A stretch of 19,738 nt of DNA, taken from positions 1-19,738 of the forward strand of contig CAJUKM010000022.1 in the NCBI GenBank assembly GCA_910587535.1. Direction: 5' to 3'. The stretch's first letter is position 1. Each line of letters opens with the position of its first letter. The notes under the pieces were generated by a model that saw nothing but the letters and a program-made list of their open reading frames with translations, did not search any database and was not told the origin of the DNA. The DNA is from an uncultured Bacilli bacterium. GTDB lineage: Bacteria > Bacillota_I > Bacilli_A > RF39 > UBA660. Position numbers and translations under genes: made by a program. Below, piece by piece: positions 7,678 to 15,425 of this stretch.

Positions 7678-8516
7678 CGTCTAGTCTCTTTTTTAGGTTC
7701 CATTACAAATCTTTTTAAAGTTTCGTCTTTGACGCTACCAAGATTTTCTAACTCCTCTAAAGTACAATAATCGCTTATTATTTCTATTACTCTATGTCTA
7801 ACATATCGATCATTTTCGTTTACAGGTTGTAAAGATCTCGATAAAGCGCTTGGGGTTACTTTAGAGATAAAAGATCCTTGTTCTAAAAGATATAATACTA
7901 TATCTTCATACATCGAAGAAACTAACTCTTGTTTCTTCTCTCTATTTTTACTAAAAAGATTTTCCTTAAAGGTTTCTGGATCATCTAAACTCTTTGCAAC
8001 TCTAATTAATTGCTCATCGTAAAAACTCATTAACCATCCTAATCTTTGAGCTTTACTTGGTCCAAAACTGTTGGCTACCTCGCAGAAGGCATTTTGTCCA
8101 GTTAATCCGACTTTACTTAAAAGTAATTTAGCTGCTTCAATATTAAAATTTCTTAAGCGAAAAGCATATTCATGTGATGAAGCTGGAGCATAGAAAGGCA
8201 AAGCACTACAATTTATTCCTCTATCAGTACGGTCAAATAAAGGTTTAAATTGACTAAAATCCCCGTAATCTTCTTTATAATAGATAGGAGTAATTCCTTG
8301 TGTATTGAGTCTCTCGACAGTCCTTTCTGCATTTTTTAGTATATGGTACAATTTTTTCTTTTGAAAGGACGAATTGCCACTTTCAATATATTCTGATAAT
8401 TGCTGACAATTTACTACTCCATAATGCAACAAGGCAAAAATTTCTGGACTCGTATTATGGCAAAGTGAATTTCTATATCTATACAATCTCAAATCGATAT
8501 CTTCTAGTGTTAACAT
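7674..8516 (-). CDS. Unknown protein, second of three tandem paralogues
   Basis: The 280-residue protein is of an unrecognised family and is closely similar to the paralogue at 8590-9477 over its whole length. Shared features are the MLTLEDIDL start, NCQQL-EYI-SGN, PIYYKED-GD, the RTDR/KTDR loop followed by a conserved Cys and LPFY, the block VGL-GQNAFCE, FGP-KAQRLG with LMSFYDEQL, an EDIVLYLLEQGSFISK helix and CTLEELEN. No catalytic motif that I know is evident; the invariant Cys residues may be structural, metal-binding or catalytic. A GTG at 8525 lies inside the AGAGGTG ribosome binding site, and the ATG at 8516, 6 nt downstream, matches the start of the sister gene, so that start is used. 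It has its own promoter (8540-8568) and overlaps the next gene by four bases. Confidence 0.78.
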   Translation of the reverse strand: MLTLEDIDLRLYRYRNSLCHNTSPEIFALLHYGVVNCQQLSEYIESGNSSFQKKKLYHILKNAERTVERLNTQGITPIYYKEDYGDFSQFKPLFDRTDRGINCSALPFYAPASSHEYAFRLRNFNIEAAKLLLSKVGLTGQNAFCEVANSFGPSKAQRLGWLMSFYDEQLIRVAKSLDDPETFKENLFSKNREKKQELVSSMYEDIVLYLLEQGSFISKVTPSALSRSLQPVNENDRYVRHRVIEIISDYCTLEELENLGSVKDETLKRFVMEPKKETRR

Positions 8517-8539
8517 AAAAAGCACCTCTTTCTGCGCGT

Positions 8540-8568
8540 ATTATATATCATAGTTAGTCTTTTTACAA
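8540..8568 (-). promoter_or_regulatory. Promoter of the second paralogue (duplicated unit)
   Basis: On the minus strand TTGTAA (8568-8563), a 17-bp spacer and TATAAT (8545-8540) precede the gene. The same arrangement and surrounding bases occur ahead of the first paralogue at 9500-9528, so promoter and gene were duplicated together. Confidence 0.65.
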
Positions 8569-8589
8569 GAATAAAGTTATCTGAGTCGA

Positions 8590-9477
8590 TTAGGCTACTT
8601 CGAGAAAAATCATAATTAAAAAAAGATGTACTTTTAAAGTAAACATCTCTTTTTTTGGTTCATTTACAAACCTATTTAAAGTTCCATCTTTTATGATGTT
8701 AGGATTTTCTAATTCTTCTAAAGTACAATAATTACTTATTATCCTTATAATTCTGTTTCTAACGATTAAATCTTTTTCACAAGTAGGGTTTAATGATCTA
8801 AACAAGACATTCGGATTTATTTTAGAGATAAAAGATCCTTGCTCTAAAAGATATAATATTATGTCCTGATAGATTGAAGAAACTATTTGTCGTTTACTAT
8901 CGCTATCTTTATAAAACAAATTCTCATAAAAATCTTCTGGAGCATCTAGACTTATCGCAATTCTCATCAGTTGCTCATCATAAAAGCTCATTAAATTTCC
9001 TAATCTTTGAGCTTTGTTTGGTCCAAAATTGTCTACTGCCTCGCAGAAAGCATTTTGACCAGATAATCCAACTTTGCTCAATAAGCTTTTCGCTAATTTT
9101 ATATTATAAGGACTAAGACGAAAATAACAATCTCTCACTACAGAAGGACCATAAAAAGGTAAAACATTACAATCTAATTGTCTATCTGTTTTATCGAACA
9201 AAGGTTTAAAATCTTTATAATCTCCAAGGTCTTCTTTGTAATAAATGGGTTCAACACCTTGCTTATTAAGCTTCTCAACTAATCTCTCAGCATCATTTAC
9301 TATTCCTTGGAACACTCTCTTCTGAAAAATCGCATTTCCACTAGCTATGTACTCTAATAACTGTTGACAATTATCTATTCCATAGTAAGAAAGAATAAAT
9401 CTTTCATCGAGATGTTCTTTTCTAAATGGAGTAGAAGTTTTATAATGTATTAAATCTATATCTTCTAAAGTTAACAT
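8590..9477 (-). CDS. Unknown protein, first of three tandem paralogues, with a hydrophobic C-terminal tail
   Basis: The protein of 295 residues belongs to the same unrecognised family as the two downstream genes. Landmarks are MLTLEDIDL at 1-9, NCQQLLEYI at 36-44, Cys103 followed by NVLPFY, GQNAFCE at 140-146, FGPNKAQRLG at 151-160, SFYDEQL at 164-170, a QDIILYLLEQGSF helix near 204-216 and CTLEELEN at 251-258. Its sisters stop shortly after the EPKKE segment, but this copy runs on for 18 residues (278-295), mostly hydrophobic (HLFLIMIFLEVA). That tail is encoded across a hairpin that looks like a terminator. The start is supported by AAAGAAGGA 5 nt upstream. The gene has its own promoter at 9500-9528. 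Confidence 0.77.
   Translation of the reverse strand: MLTLEDIDLIHYKTSTPFRKEHLDERFILSYYGIDNCQQLLEYIASGNAIFQKRVFQGIVNDAERLVEKLNKQGVEPIYYKEDLGDYKDFKPLFDKTDRQLDCNVLPFYGPSVVRDCYFRLSPYNIKLAKSLLSKVGLSGQNAFCEAVDNFGPNKAQRLGNLMSFYDEQLMRIAISLDAPEDFYENLFYKDSDSKRQIVSSIYQDIILYLLEQGSFISKINPNVLFRSLNPTCEKDLIVRNRIIRIISNYCTLEELENPNIIKDGTLNRFVNEPKKEMFTLKVHLFLIMIFLEVA
8618..8656. terminator. Hairpin inside the 3' end of the first paralogue
   Basis: A seven-A run plus GATGT (8618-8629) pairs with ACATC...T-run (8643-8656), with a small bulge and a loop containing CTTTTAAAG. On the minus strand it reads as a stem followed by Ts, a plausible terminator, yet it lies upstream of the stop codon of the minus-strand gene and so encodes its tail. 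Confidence 0.5.
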
Positions 9478-9499
9478 AAAAATCCTTCTTTCTCGGTGT

Positions 9500-9528
9500 A
9501 TTACATATCATCACTAATTTTTTTACAA
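9500..9528 (-). promoter_or_regulatory. Promoter of the first paralogue
   Basis: On the minus strand TTGTAA (9528-9523), a 17-bp spacer and TGTAAT (9505-9500) are followed by the AAAGAAGGA ribosome binding site. Spacing and sequence parallel the promoter at 8540-8568. It lies in the 55-bp gap after the upstream ATPase gene. Confidence 0.6.
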
Positions 9529-9532
9529 CATA

Positions 9533-10381
9533 CTAAAATTTATCCCTATGCTCCTCAAAAAAATCGTGATATATTCTGACATTTGCTAAGTCAGTCCACT
9601 TCGTTGTGACAGCAGGTACTACATCGAGATTATAAATTGAAGCATTTTCAAGAGACAATAAAAATGGTGAGTGGGTAGATATTATAAATTGACAATTATA
9701 AAATCTAGTCGATTCTTCGATAAATTTTTTCAATTTTACTTGATTCTCTGCTGACAGACTATTTTCTGGTTCATCTAATATATAAATGCCATTTTCTTTT
9801 ATCTCTCTTTCCCAATACAATAAAGCAGACTCGCCATTGGATTGTTCTATTATATTGTTATTGACTAATCTGCCACGTATAAATTTAGACATAGATTTCC
9901 TTTTGGCATCTGTTTGTTTTTTTAATGCGTCATATTCGTATATTCCAAGATCATAATCACTATATTTATTCTCTAGAAATTCTTTACACAGCTCGCTTTT
10001 TTTCCTGTTAACTCCTGAGTTAATAGCTCTAATATCTAATAGAGTATCGAAGATATCGTCGCTCGTAATTATCTTAATTTCGATTGGATTTTGCCTTCCG
10101 ACTTCGTAATCACATCTCTCGACATAACGGCTAAAATATTCGCCTTTATTAAATGAGGACTTTCTCTCTGCTGATAATTTCTCACCGATTATATTTAAAA
10201 GGGTAGATTTACCGGAGCCGTTTCCCCCGTAAAATATCGTTATGTCAGAAAAATAAATATTTTCTAATTCTTTTTTTGGAAATATTTGCAAGGGATAGAC
10301 GCTATTAAAGATAGTTCTAGGGTCATATAAATAATATTCTTGGCTTTCATTTAGCAATTTAAAATTCTTTAAAAAAACCAT
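9533..10381 (-). CDS. AAA/ABC-type ATPase of the SMC/RecF/OLD-like class
   Basis: This 282-residue protein has the full set of ABC-class ATPase motifs: Walker A GGNGSGKST (52-60), a signature-like SNGES (181-185), Walker B IYILDEPE (199-206) with the catalytic Glu204, a D-loop-like SLSAENQ and the switch His237 in STHSPF. Between Walker A and the signature lies about 120 residues of mixed helix, short for an SMC coiled coil. No TOPRIM or nuclease domain follows, so it is a stand-alone ATPase, not a full OLD protein. Its substrate is unknown. The start is set by AGGAG 7 nt upstream. It is divergent from the PH-like gene at 10499 and lies upstream of the three-paralogue array on the same strand, with 55 bp between. 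Whether it works with either neighbour is inference. Confidence 0.85.
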   Translation of the reverse strand: MVFLKNFKLLNESQEYYLYDPRTIFNSVYPLQIFPKKELENIYFSDITIFYGGNGSGKSTLLNIIGEKLSAERKSSFNKGEYFSRYVERCDYEVGRQNPIEIKIITSDDIFDTLLDIRAINSGVNRKKSELCKEFLENKYSDYDLGIYEYDALKKQTDAKRKSMSKFIRGRLVNNNIIEQSNGESALLYWEREIKENGIYILDEPENSLSAENQVKLKKFIEESTRFYNCQFIISTHSPFLLSLENASIYNLDVVPAVTTKWTDLANVRIYHDFFEEHRDKF

Positions 10382-10468
10382 ATTTTATCTCCTATTCCTA
10401 ATTCGCCCTTATTTTAACATAAAAAATGTCTACAATCACAAAAAATCGTATGCCATTATCATTTTTTT

Positions 10469-10477
10469 TGCTATACT
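10469..10477 (+). promoter_or_regulatory. Extended -10 promoter of the PH-like gene
   Basis: TGCTATACT (10469-10477) is an extended -10 element; no -35 of note is present. The RBS GAAGGAAGG (10484-10492) follows 6 nt before the start. The 117-bp divergent gap also has to serve the minus-strand ATPase, whose promoter I cannot fix. Confidence 0.5.
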
Positions 10478-10498
10478 AAAAAAGAAGGAAGGCATATT

Positions 10499-11437
10499 AT
10501 GGGATTAAAAGACGTTTTTAATAAGGGCATAAACTTGATAAGTACTGGCGCCTCTGCTGCAAAGGAAGCTGCAATCGATAAAAAGAGGGCGATGGAAGAA
10601 TTCGATTTGCTCAAAACGAGAAGTAACCACATAGGACCTATGAGCGATTTTATAGACAATAATAAAGCGCCTCAGATCGGCAAAGAACAGGTAATTTTAA
10701 AATCGTGCCTAACTATAAGCGTAGAAAAATCTAAGCTGACGAACAGACTGATTCCTATAGATGAAACTGTATTGATGGTTAGAACCTCTACAGAAGCCAA
10801 AACTCAGATAGACTACGTCTTTGCTTTGACAGATAAAAGACTTTGGATTTTAAATGAAAAAGAGTATACGACGTATGATCTCGATAAGATTCCTAACTTC
10901 GAAATAATAAACAAGGGCCTGATGACTCAGGGCACAAAATTTGACGATAAAGCGTTTACCATAGACGGAAGCGAAAACGATGTAAAAGCATTTATCCGTT
11001 TAGTAATGGATAGAGACGAAAGAAATGCTGCCATAACGAGAAGTACAGCATATCTCTGCGGAATAGTACCAAAGGTTCAATATTTAAATATGAACATGAA
11101 GGGAATTTCTATATCTGAAGATAACGTAATCGTAATTCACAATGCCATTGAAAATAAAATCATGAAATTAGAGGACATTTTCTCAGTCCAAATATTAGTT
11201 AACGATGCAAACTGCTATATGAAAAGTAGAAATGAATCTCAAAATTTCATGAGTAGCCCCCAGGAAGCCAGGAAAATATCCGTCAAATTTAACTTTAATA
11301 TGAGTGAATATGTTATAGATATATTGGCTCAAAGCGCGTTGAACACGTCGTATAAAAGAGAAGATACTACCTATATAGAAAACTACGAATTAGCGAAAAA
11401 AATTGTCGATACTATAGGTAATATGCTAAGATCATAA
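10499..11437 (+). CDS. Protein with one or two bacterial PH-like domains, function unknown
   Basis: The protein has 312 residues and no signal peptide; residues 1-40 form a small amphipathic/helical region. Residues about 85-170 look like a bacterial PH-type (YokE/bPH-like) beta domain: IDETVLMVRTS, then FALTDKRLWIL (108-118) and a YDLDKI segment. A second, weaker copy may span about 195-285 (ISISEDNVIVIHN, IMKLEDIFSVQIL). PH-like domains in bacteria often bind membranes or partner proteins and carry no catalysis, and no catalytic motif is visible. It is followed 18 bp later by a 107-residue gene with its own AGGAAAA-type site, so the two are probably cotranscribed. The domain call rests on pattern recognition only. 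Confidence 0.7.
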   Translation: MGLKDVFNKGINLISTGASAAKEAAIDKKRAMEEFDLLKTRSNHIGPMSDFIDNNKAPQIGKEQVILKSCLTISVEKSKLTNRLIPIDETVLMVRTSTEAKTQIDYVFALTDKRLWILNEKEYTTYDLDKIPNFEIINKGLMTQGTKFDDKAFTIDGSENDVKAFIRLVMDRDERNAAITRSTAYLCGIVPKVQYLNMNMKGISISEDNVIVIHNAIENKIMKLEDIFSVQILVNDANCYMKSRNESQNFMSSPQEARKISVKFNFNMSEYVIDILAQSALNTSYKREDTTYIENYELAKKIVDTIGNMLRS

Positions 11438-11455
11438 AAGAAATGAGGAAAAAAT

Positions 11456-11779
11456 ATGGAAGAAATAACACTAGATTCTAGATCTATCACAGTCATAATA
11501 AAAAAATATTTTTCAAGTAAAAAAGAGCGAGTTATCGTAAAGAAAGAAGTAACCCATCTAGACGATGAGACTATAGACGTCCAATTTAGAACTATCTCAG
11601 AGGGAGAAACATGGGAAAAACCGGTTCCAAGAGATTTATTTGAAAAAATATTGAGAACACACTTAGAAACAGTAAATTTTGATATAACCGAATATTCTTT
11701 CATAAGTGCTCCTAATGGAGAATATGCTGTTAAAATAAGAGGAAAAATTAAAGGTTTAGAAAACGAAAGACACATTTGA
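11456..11779 (+). CDS. Small protein of unknown function
   Basis: The product has 107 residues and I do not recognise it. It is charged, with alternating beta-like stretches (SITVIIKKYF, ERVIVKKEV, TIDVQFRTI, YAVKIRGKIKG) and one helix in the middle (PRDLFEKILRTHLETV), so it may be a compact alpha/beta fold. There is no membrane segment, Cys cluster or DNA-binding motif. AGGAAAAAAT precedes the ATG. It sits 18 bp after the PH-like gene and is followed by a hairpin, making a two-gene unit next to the AAA+ gene. An accessory or adaptor role for that ATPase is speculation. Confidence 0.72.
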   Translation: MEEITLDSRSITVIIKKYFSSKKERVIVKKEVTHLDDETIDVQFRTISEGETWEKPVPRDLFEKILRTHLETVNFDITEYSFISAPNGEYAVKIRGKIKGLENERHI

Positions 11780-11805
11780 CATGTTAAATTTGATATGTCT
11801 TTTTA
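11778..11805 (+). terminator. Weak terminator after the 107-residue gene
   Basis: GACAT (11778-11782) pairs with ATGTC (11795-11799), extendable by two weak pairs, and is followed by five Ts. It begins in the TGA stop codon. Confidence 0.5.
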
Positions 11806-11819
11806 AATTCTTTATAATT

Positions 11820-11828
11820 TGATATACT
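11820..11828 (+). promoter_or_regulatory. Extended -10 promoter of the AAA+ gene
   Basis: TGATATACT is an extended -10 element of the same form as the one ahead of the PH-like gene at 10469-10477 (TG, one base, TATACT). AGAAGGATG follows, about 6 nt before the ATG at 11850. Confidence 0.5.
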
Positions 11829-11849
11829 AAATAAAAGAAGGATGATGAC

Positions 11850-12788
11850 ATGGAAGAAACTTTCATTTTAGAAGAAAAAAAGTTCAGCTTATTAGAGTCT
11901 CATGGAGAAGAATTGACTTCCAAAAATTACATCACCGATCCAGCCATTTCAAGAGATGAAGAGATCAAAGAGATAATTTTAGCCCTTTTGACTCCCGAAA
12001 AAGGAGCTCTATTAGTCGGTAAACCGGGAATAGGTAAGACAGCAATAGTCGAAGGGTTAGCATATAGAATTAAAAATAGTTTAGTTCCAGACGCACTTAA
12101 GGGTTGGAAACTATATAAATTAAATATGACTAGTTTGATGGGATCTGTCGATAACGAAAACGATAATAGAATCGAAATCTTGATTAGAGAATTAAAAGAA
12201 AAGGATAAAACGATAATATTCATAGATGAAGTCCACTTGCTAGTCAATCGTTCGGAAAATAGTGGAGTAGACTTTGCAAATATGTTAAAGCCTGCTCTCG
12301 ATCGAGGAACTATCAAGATGATAGGCGCTACTACGACAGAAGAATATGAAACTTATATCTTAAGAGATAGAGCTTTCAATCGCCGATTCCAAAAAGTAGA
12401 TATAAATGAAGCAGACGGTCCAACCACAGTCAAGATTCTGATGGGGACTCTTCCCAAACTGGAAGTACAAACCGGAGTTAATCTAGCTTATACTCCCTTT
12501 ATAAAAGAACGACTTATGAATTTCATAGTTGACATGACGAGTGAATATAAAAGGATCTACGAGGTGGCTAGTCGCTACCCGGACATATGCTTAACGATTC
12601 TTTCCAATGCGCTATCATATGCTCTTTATGACAATGAAAAAGAGGCCAAGCTAAAACATATCTACAAAGCTATTGTGAACGCCAAAAACATCTATCAAGA
12701 TGCTAAAGACAAAGCTGTCGAAAAATTTAAAATAGACTTTAACGATCTCATTTTAGAAGAGAACTTAAATCTCGACGACATAAATTGA
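11850..12788 (+). CDS. Single-module AAA+ ATPase related to the first ATPase domain of ClpA/ClpB
   Basis: The 312 residues match the D1 module of Hsp100 unfoldases: a short N-terminal lead, Walker A GKPGIGKT (57-64), Walker B IIFIDE (122-127), a Clp-like sensor 1 in IGATTTEEY (158-166) and the arginine-finger pair in NRRF (177-180). A helical small domain follows to about residue 290. Missing are the ClpN repeats, the ClpB middle coiled coil, the second ATPase ring and any IGF/L loop for ClpP. It is therefore not a normal ClpA, ClpB or ClpC fragment left by decay: start, length and motifs are clean. It may be a remodelling ATPase with a private substrate, perhaps the neighbouring 107-residue or PH-like protein; that is inference from adjacency. 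The stop codon overlaps the promoter of the next gene. Confidence 0.85.
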   Translation: MEETFILEEKKFSLLESHGEELTSKNYITDPAISRDEEIKEIILALLTPEKGALLVGKPGIGKTAIVEGLAYRIKNSLVPDALKGWKLYKLNMTSLMGSVDNENDNRIEILIRELKEKDKTIIFIDEVHLLVNRSENSGVDFANMLKPALDRGTIKMIGATTTEEYETYILRDRAFNRRFQKVDINEADGPTTVKILMGTLPKLEVQTGVNLAYTPFIKERLMNFIVDMTSEYKRIYEVASRYPDICLTILSNALSYALYDNEKEAKLKHIYKAIVNAKNIYQDAKDKAVEKFKIDFNDLILEENLNLDDIN

Positions 12789-12813
12789 CAATATACTATA
12801 GAATTTATATTAT
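12785..12813 (+). promoter_or_regulatory. Promoter of the Ca2+ ATPase gene
   Basis: TTGACA (12785-12790), a 17-bp spacer and TATTAT (12808-12813) form a near-consensus sigma-A promoter. The -35 overlaps the stop codon of the AAA+ gene. Confidence 0.75.
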
Positions 12814-12845
12814 CCCTTGCCCATATAGTTTAACAGGTGACTATT

Positions 12846-15425
12846 ATGAAGAAGCGGGGACTAAGTAACATCGAAGTTAAAAAAAGCCAACTTACATATG
12901 GCAAAAATGAAATAACAAATACGAAAAAAAACAGTTTTATGCATTTACTATTGGAATCTCTAGGAGATCCGATTATCAAAATATTATTAATAGTGTTAGC
13001 AGTAAAGACTGTTTTTTTGTTCCAAAGTTTTGACTGGTTCGAAACTCTAGGTATCGTCATAGCGATACTTTTAGCATCTTTTATTTCAACTATAAGCGAA
13101 TATGGAAGTGAAAAATCTTTCCAAAAGATGCAAGAAGAATCATCTAAAATTAAATGTAAATGCTATAGAGAGAATAATATAAAAGAAATAGACTTAGAAG
13201 ATATAGTCGTAGGTGATATAATAAGTCTTTCGAGTGGGGATTTGATCCCGGCAGATGGTTATATAATTGAAGGAAATGTTTCCATCGACGAATCGAGTTT
13301 TACAGGAGAAGCTAAGGACATCGAAAAAAAGATGGGAGAGACTCTCTATAGAGGAAGTGTAGTTTTAAACGGATTCGCCATAATGGAAATAACAGCAGTC
13401 GGCGTAAAAACTAAATATGGGCAAATCGCTCTCGAACTATTAAATAAAAATCCTGATAGCCCTTTAAAACTGAGACTCAGATCTTTGGCAAATATCATAA
13501 GCAAAATAGGAACTGTCGGAGCACTGCTCGTCATGATTTCTTATCTGTTTTCGGTAATCTTCATATCGAATTCATTTTCACCAGAATTGATCATAAAAAC
13601 TATTACTACACCTAGAATAATATTCGGTCATTTAATATATGCCCTCACACTTGGTGTCACAATAATAATAGTAAGCGTTCCAGAAGGATTACCTATGATG
13701 GTTGCGTTAGTTTTATCATCCAACATGAAGAGAATGGTAAAAAACAACGTCCTTGTAAGAAGGATGGTAGGAATAGAGACGGCAGGATCTCTAAATACGC
13801 TTTTTACTGATAAGACGGGAACAGTGACTAAAGGAAATTTAGAAGTCGTCGGAATAGTTTTAGCAAATGGTACTACTTTAAATACGAAGGAAGACATATC
13901 TAGATATCCAAGAATTGCAAGATATATGATGGAAAACATGATATTAAATAACGAGTCTAAATTTGATGATGAAGGTAAAATCATCGGAGGAAACATAACT
14001 GATAAAGCACTTCTCGAATTTGCCAAAGGATATAAAATATCTGCAAAAACAATCGATCAAAAATATTTCAACAGTACTAACAAATTTTCTTCTGTCACAG
14101 TCGACGACGGCGAAACACACACCCTAGTTAAAGGTGCTTCAGAAATACTTATGCCAAATATTATGGAGGCTTATAACGAACAGGGAAGAAGAGAATATAT
14201 AAACAAGGAATCGTTAGAGTCGCTTGCCAAGAAATATACCAAATTGGGATACAGAGTGATTCTTTTAGCAGATAAAGTATCACCAAATAGAGACTCTCTC
14301 ACATTTATAAGTTTTGTTTTATTAAAGGATGAGACTTCAGAAAACGCCAAACGAGCGATAGAGATGATCGAAAATGCACATGTTCATATCGTAATGATTA
14401 CTGGAGATGCTCTAGATACTTCCGTTAACATCGCAAAAGAGATCGGACTCATCAAGAATGCAAAAGATCTAACTCTTACGAGTACAGATTTAAAAAATAT
14501 GACTGATGAAGAACTCCAAAAAGTTTACGATGATATAAAAGTAATCGCTAGAGCACTTCCAACTGATAAAAGTCGTTTGGTTCGCATTGGCCAAGCGATG
14601 GGAAGAGTAGTTGGAATGACAGGAGACGGCGTCAACGACGCGCCAGCACTAAAATGTGCAGATGTCGGATTTGCAATGGGTTCGGGAAGTGAAGTAAGTA
14701 AAGAAGCAGCCGACATAGTTATTTTAGATAACGATCTTTTATCGATAGGGAAGTCGATACTTTATGGTAGAACTATTTTCAAAAGTATAAGGAAGTTTGT
14801 AGTATTTCAACTCACCATGAATCTATGTGCTTTAACTCTAAGCATTTTAGGGCCATTTCTCGATATAAACACACCTATTACTGTTATGCAGATGCTATGG
14901 ATCAATATGATTATGGATACGTTTGCTGGACTGGCATTCTCGTTCGAACCACCTTTAGAAGAATATATGACTAAGTTACCTTCAAAGAAAGATGAACCAA
15001 TTTTAAACAAATATATGTACTCTAGTATTCTTGTAACGGGAGTATACACTGCTATTCTTCTCATATTGTTTTTAAAACTTCCATTTTTAAAAACAATATT
15101 TAGGGAAGCAACCGACTATAGATATTTGATGACCGCTTTCTTTGGACTATTCGTTTTCTCTGGTGTTTTTAATTCGTTTAATGCAAGAACCAATCGTCTA
15201 AACATATTTGCCAATATATCTAAGGACAAACCGTTCATATTCATAATCTTATTTATAATATTAGTCCAAATGATCCTTCTTTATAGTGGTGGATCTACAT
15301 TTAGAACATATGGTTTGACCCTTAAAGAGTTTTTCATCATGCTCCTGTTGTCGTTAACAGTTATTCCAGTAGATCTTTTTAGAAAATTGATTCTGAGAAA
15401 AAAAGATTTTGACTCTTCTTTTTAA
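12846..15425 (+). CDS. P2B-like calcium-transporting P-type ATPase
   Basis: The protein is an 859-residue cation pump that exports Ca2+ using an aspartyl-phosphate intermediate. Motifs are in order: TGEA in the actuator domain (153-156), PEGLP in helix M4 (279-283), the phosphorylation site DKTGT (Asp322), and TGDGVNDAPA (592-601). Helices M5 and M6 read FQLTMNLCAL and NMIMDTFAGLAFSFEPP, with Asn and Asp ion ligands as in plasma-membrane Ca2+ ATPases, suggesting the P2B-like single-site type and not Na+/K+ or Mg2+ pumps. Ten membrane helices are expected. A GTG at 12837 falls inside the AGGTGA ribosome binding site, so ATG 12846, 5 nt downstream, is taken as the start. It has its own promoter and runs convergently into the next gene with a 4-bp overlap of stop codons. 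Confidence 0.92.
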   Translation: MKKRGLSNIEVKKSQLTYGKNEITNTKKNSFMHLLLESLGDPIIKILLIVLAVKTVFLFQSFDWFETLGIVIAILLASFISTISEYGSEKSFQKMQEESSKIKCKCYRENNIKEIDLEDIVVGDIISLSSGDLIPADGYIIEGNVSIDESSFTGEAKDIEKKMGETLYRGSVVLNGFAIMEITAVGVKTKYGQIALELLNKNPDSPLKLRLRSLANIISKIGTVGALLVMISYLFSVIFISNSFSPELIIKTITTPRIIFGHLIYALTLGVTIIIVSVPEGLPMMVALVLSSNMKRMVKNNVLVRRMVGIETAGSLNTLFTDKTGTVTKGNLEVVGIVLANGTTLNTKEDISRYPRIARYMMENMILNNESKFDDEGKIIGGNITDKALLEFAKGYKISAKTIDQKYFNSTNKFSSVTVDDGETHTLVKGASEILMPNIMEAYNEQGRREYINKESLESLAKKYTKLGYRVILLADKVSPNRDSLTFISFVLLKDETSENAKRAIEMIENAHVHIVMITGDALDTSVNIAKEIGLIKNAKDLTLTSTDLKNMTDEELQKVYDDIKVIARALPTDKSRLVRIGQAMGRVVGMTGDGVNDAPALKCADVGFAMGSGSEVSKEAADIVILDNDLLSIGKSILYGRTIFKSIRKFVVFQLTMNLCALTLSILGPFLDINTPITVMQMLWINMIMDTFAGLAFSFEPPLEEYMTKLPSKKDEPILNKYMYSSILVTGVYTAILLILFLKLPFLKTIFREATDYRYLMTAFFGLFVFSGVFNSFNARTNRLNIFANISKDKPFIFIILFIILVQMILLYSGGSTFRTYGLTLKEFFIMLLLSLTVIPVDLFRKLILRKKDFDSSF

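Noticed and set aside
8874..9116. 80-codon plus-strand open frame inside the first paralogue
   Set aside because: It is antisense to a well-supported gene and shows no family features or ribosome binding site.
6865..9528. Tandem paralogues as a CRISPR array or insertion sequence
   Set aside because: The repetition is at gene scale with diverged copies; there are no short regular repeats with spacers, no terminal inverted repeats and no transposase motifs.
11850..12788. Frameshifted or truncated ClpB
   Set aside because: A stop, a consensus promoter and an unrelated P-type ATPase follow directly, and no second ATPase domain occurs in any frame nearby.
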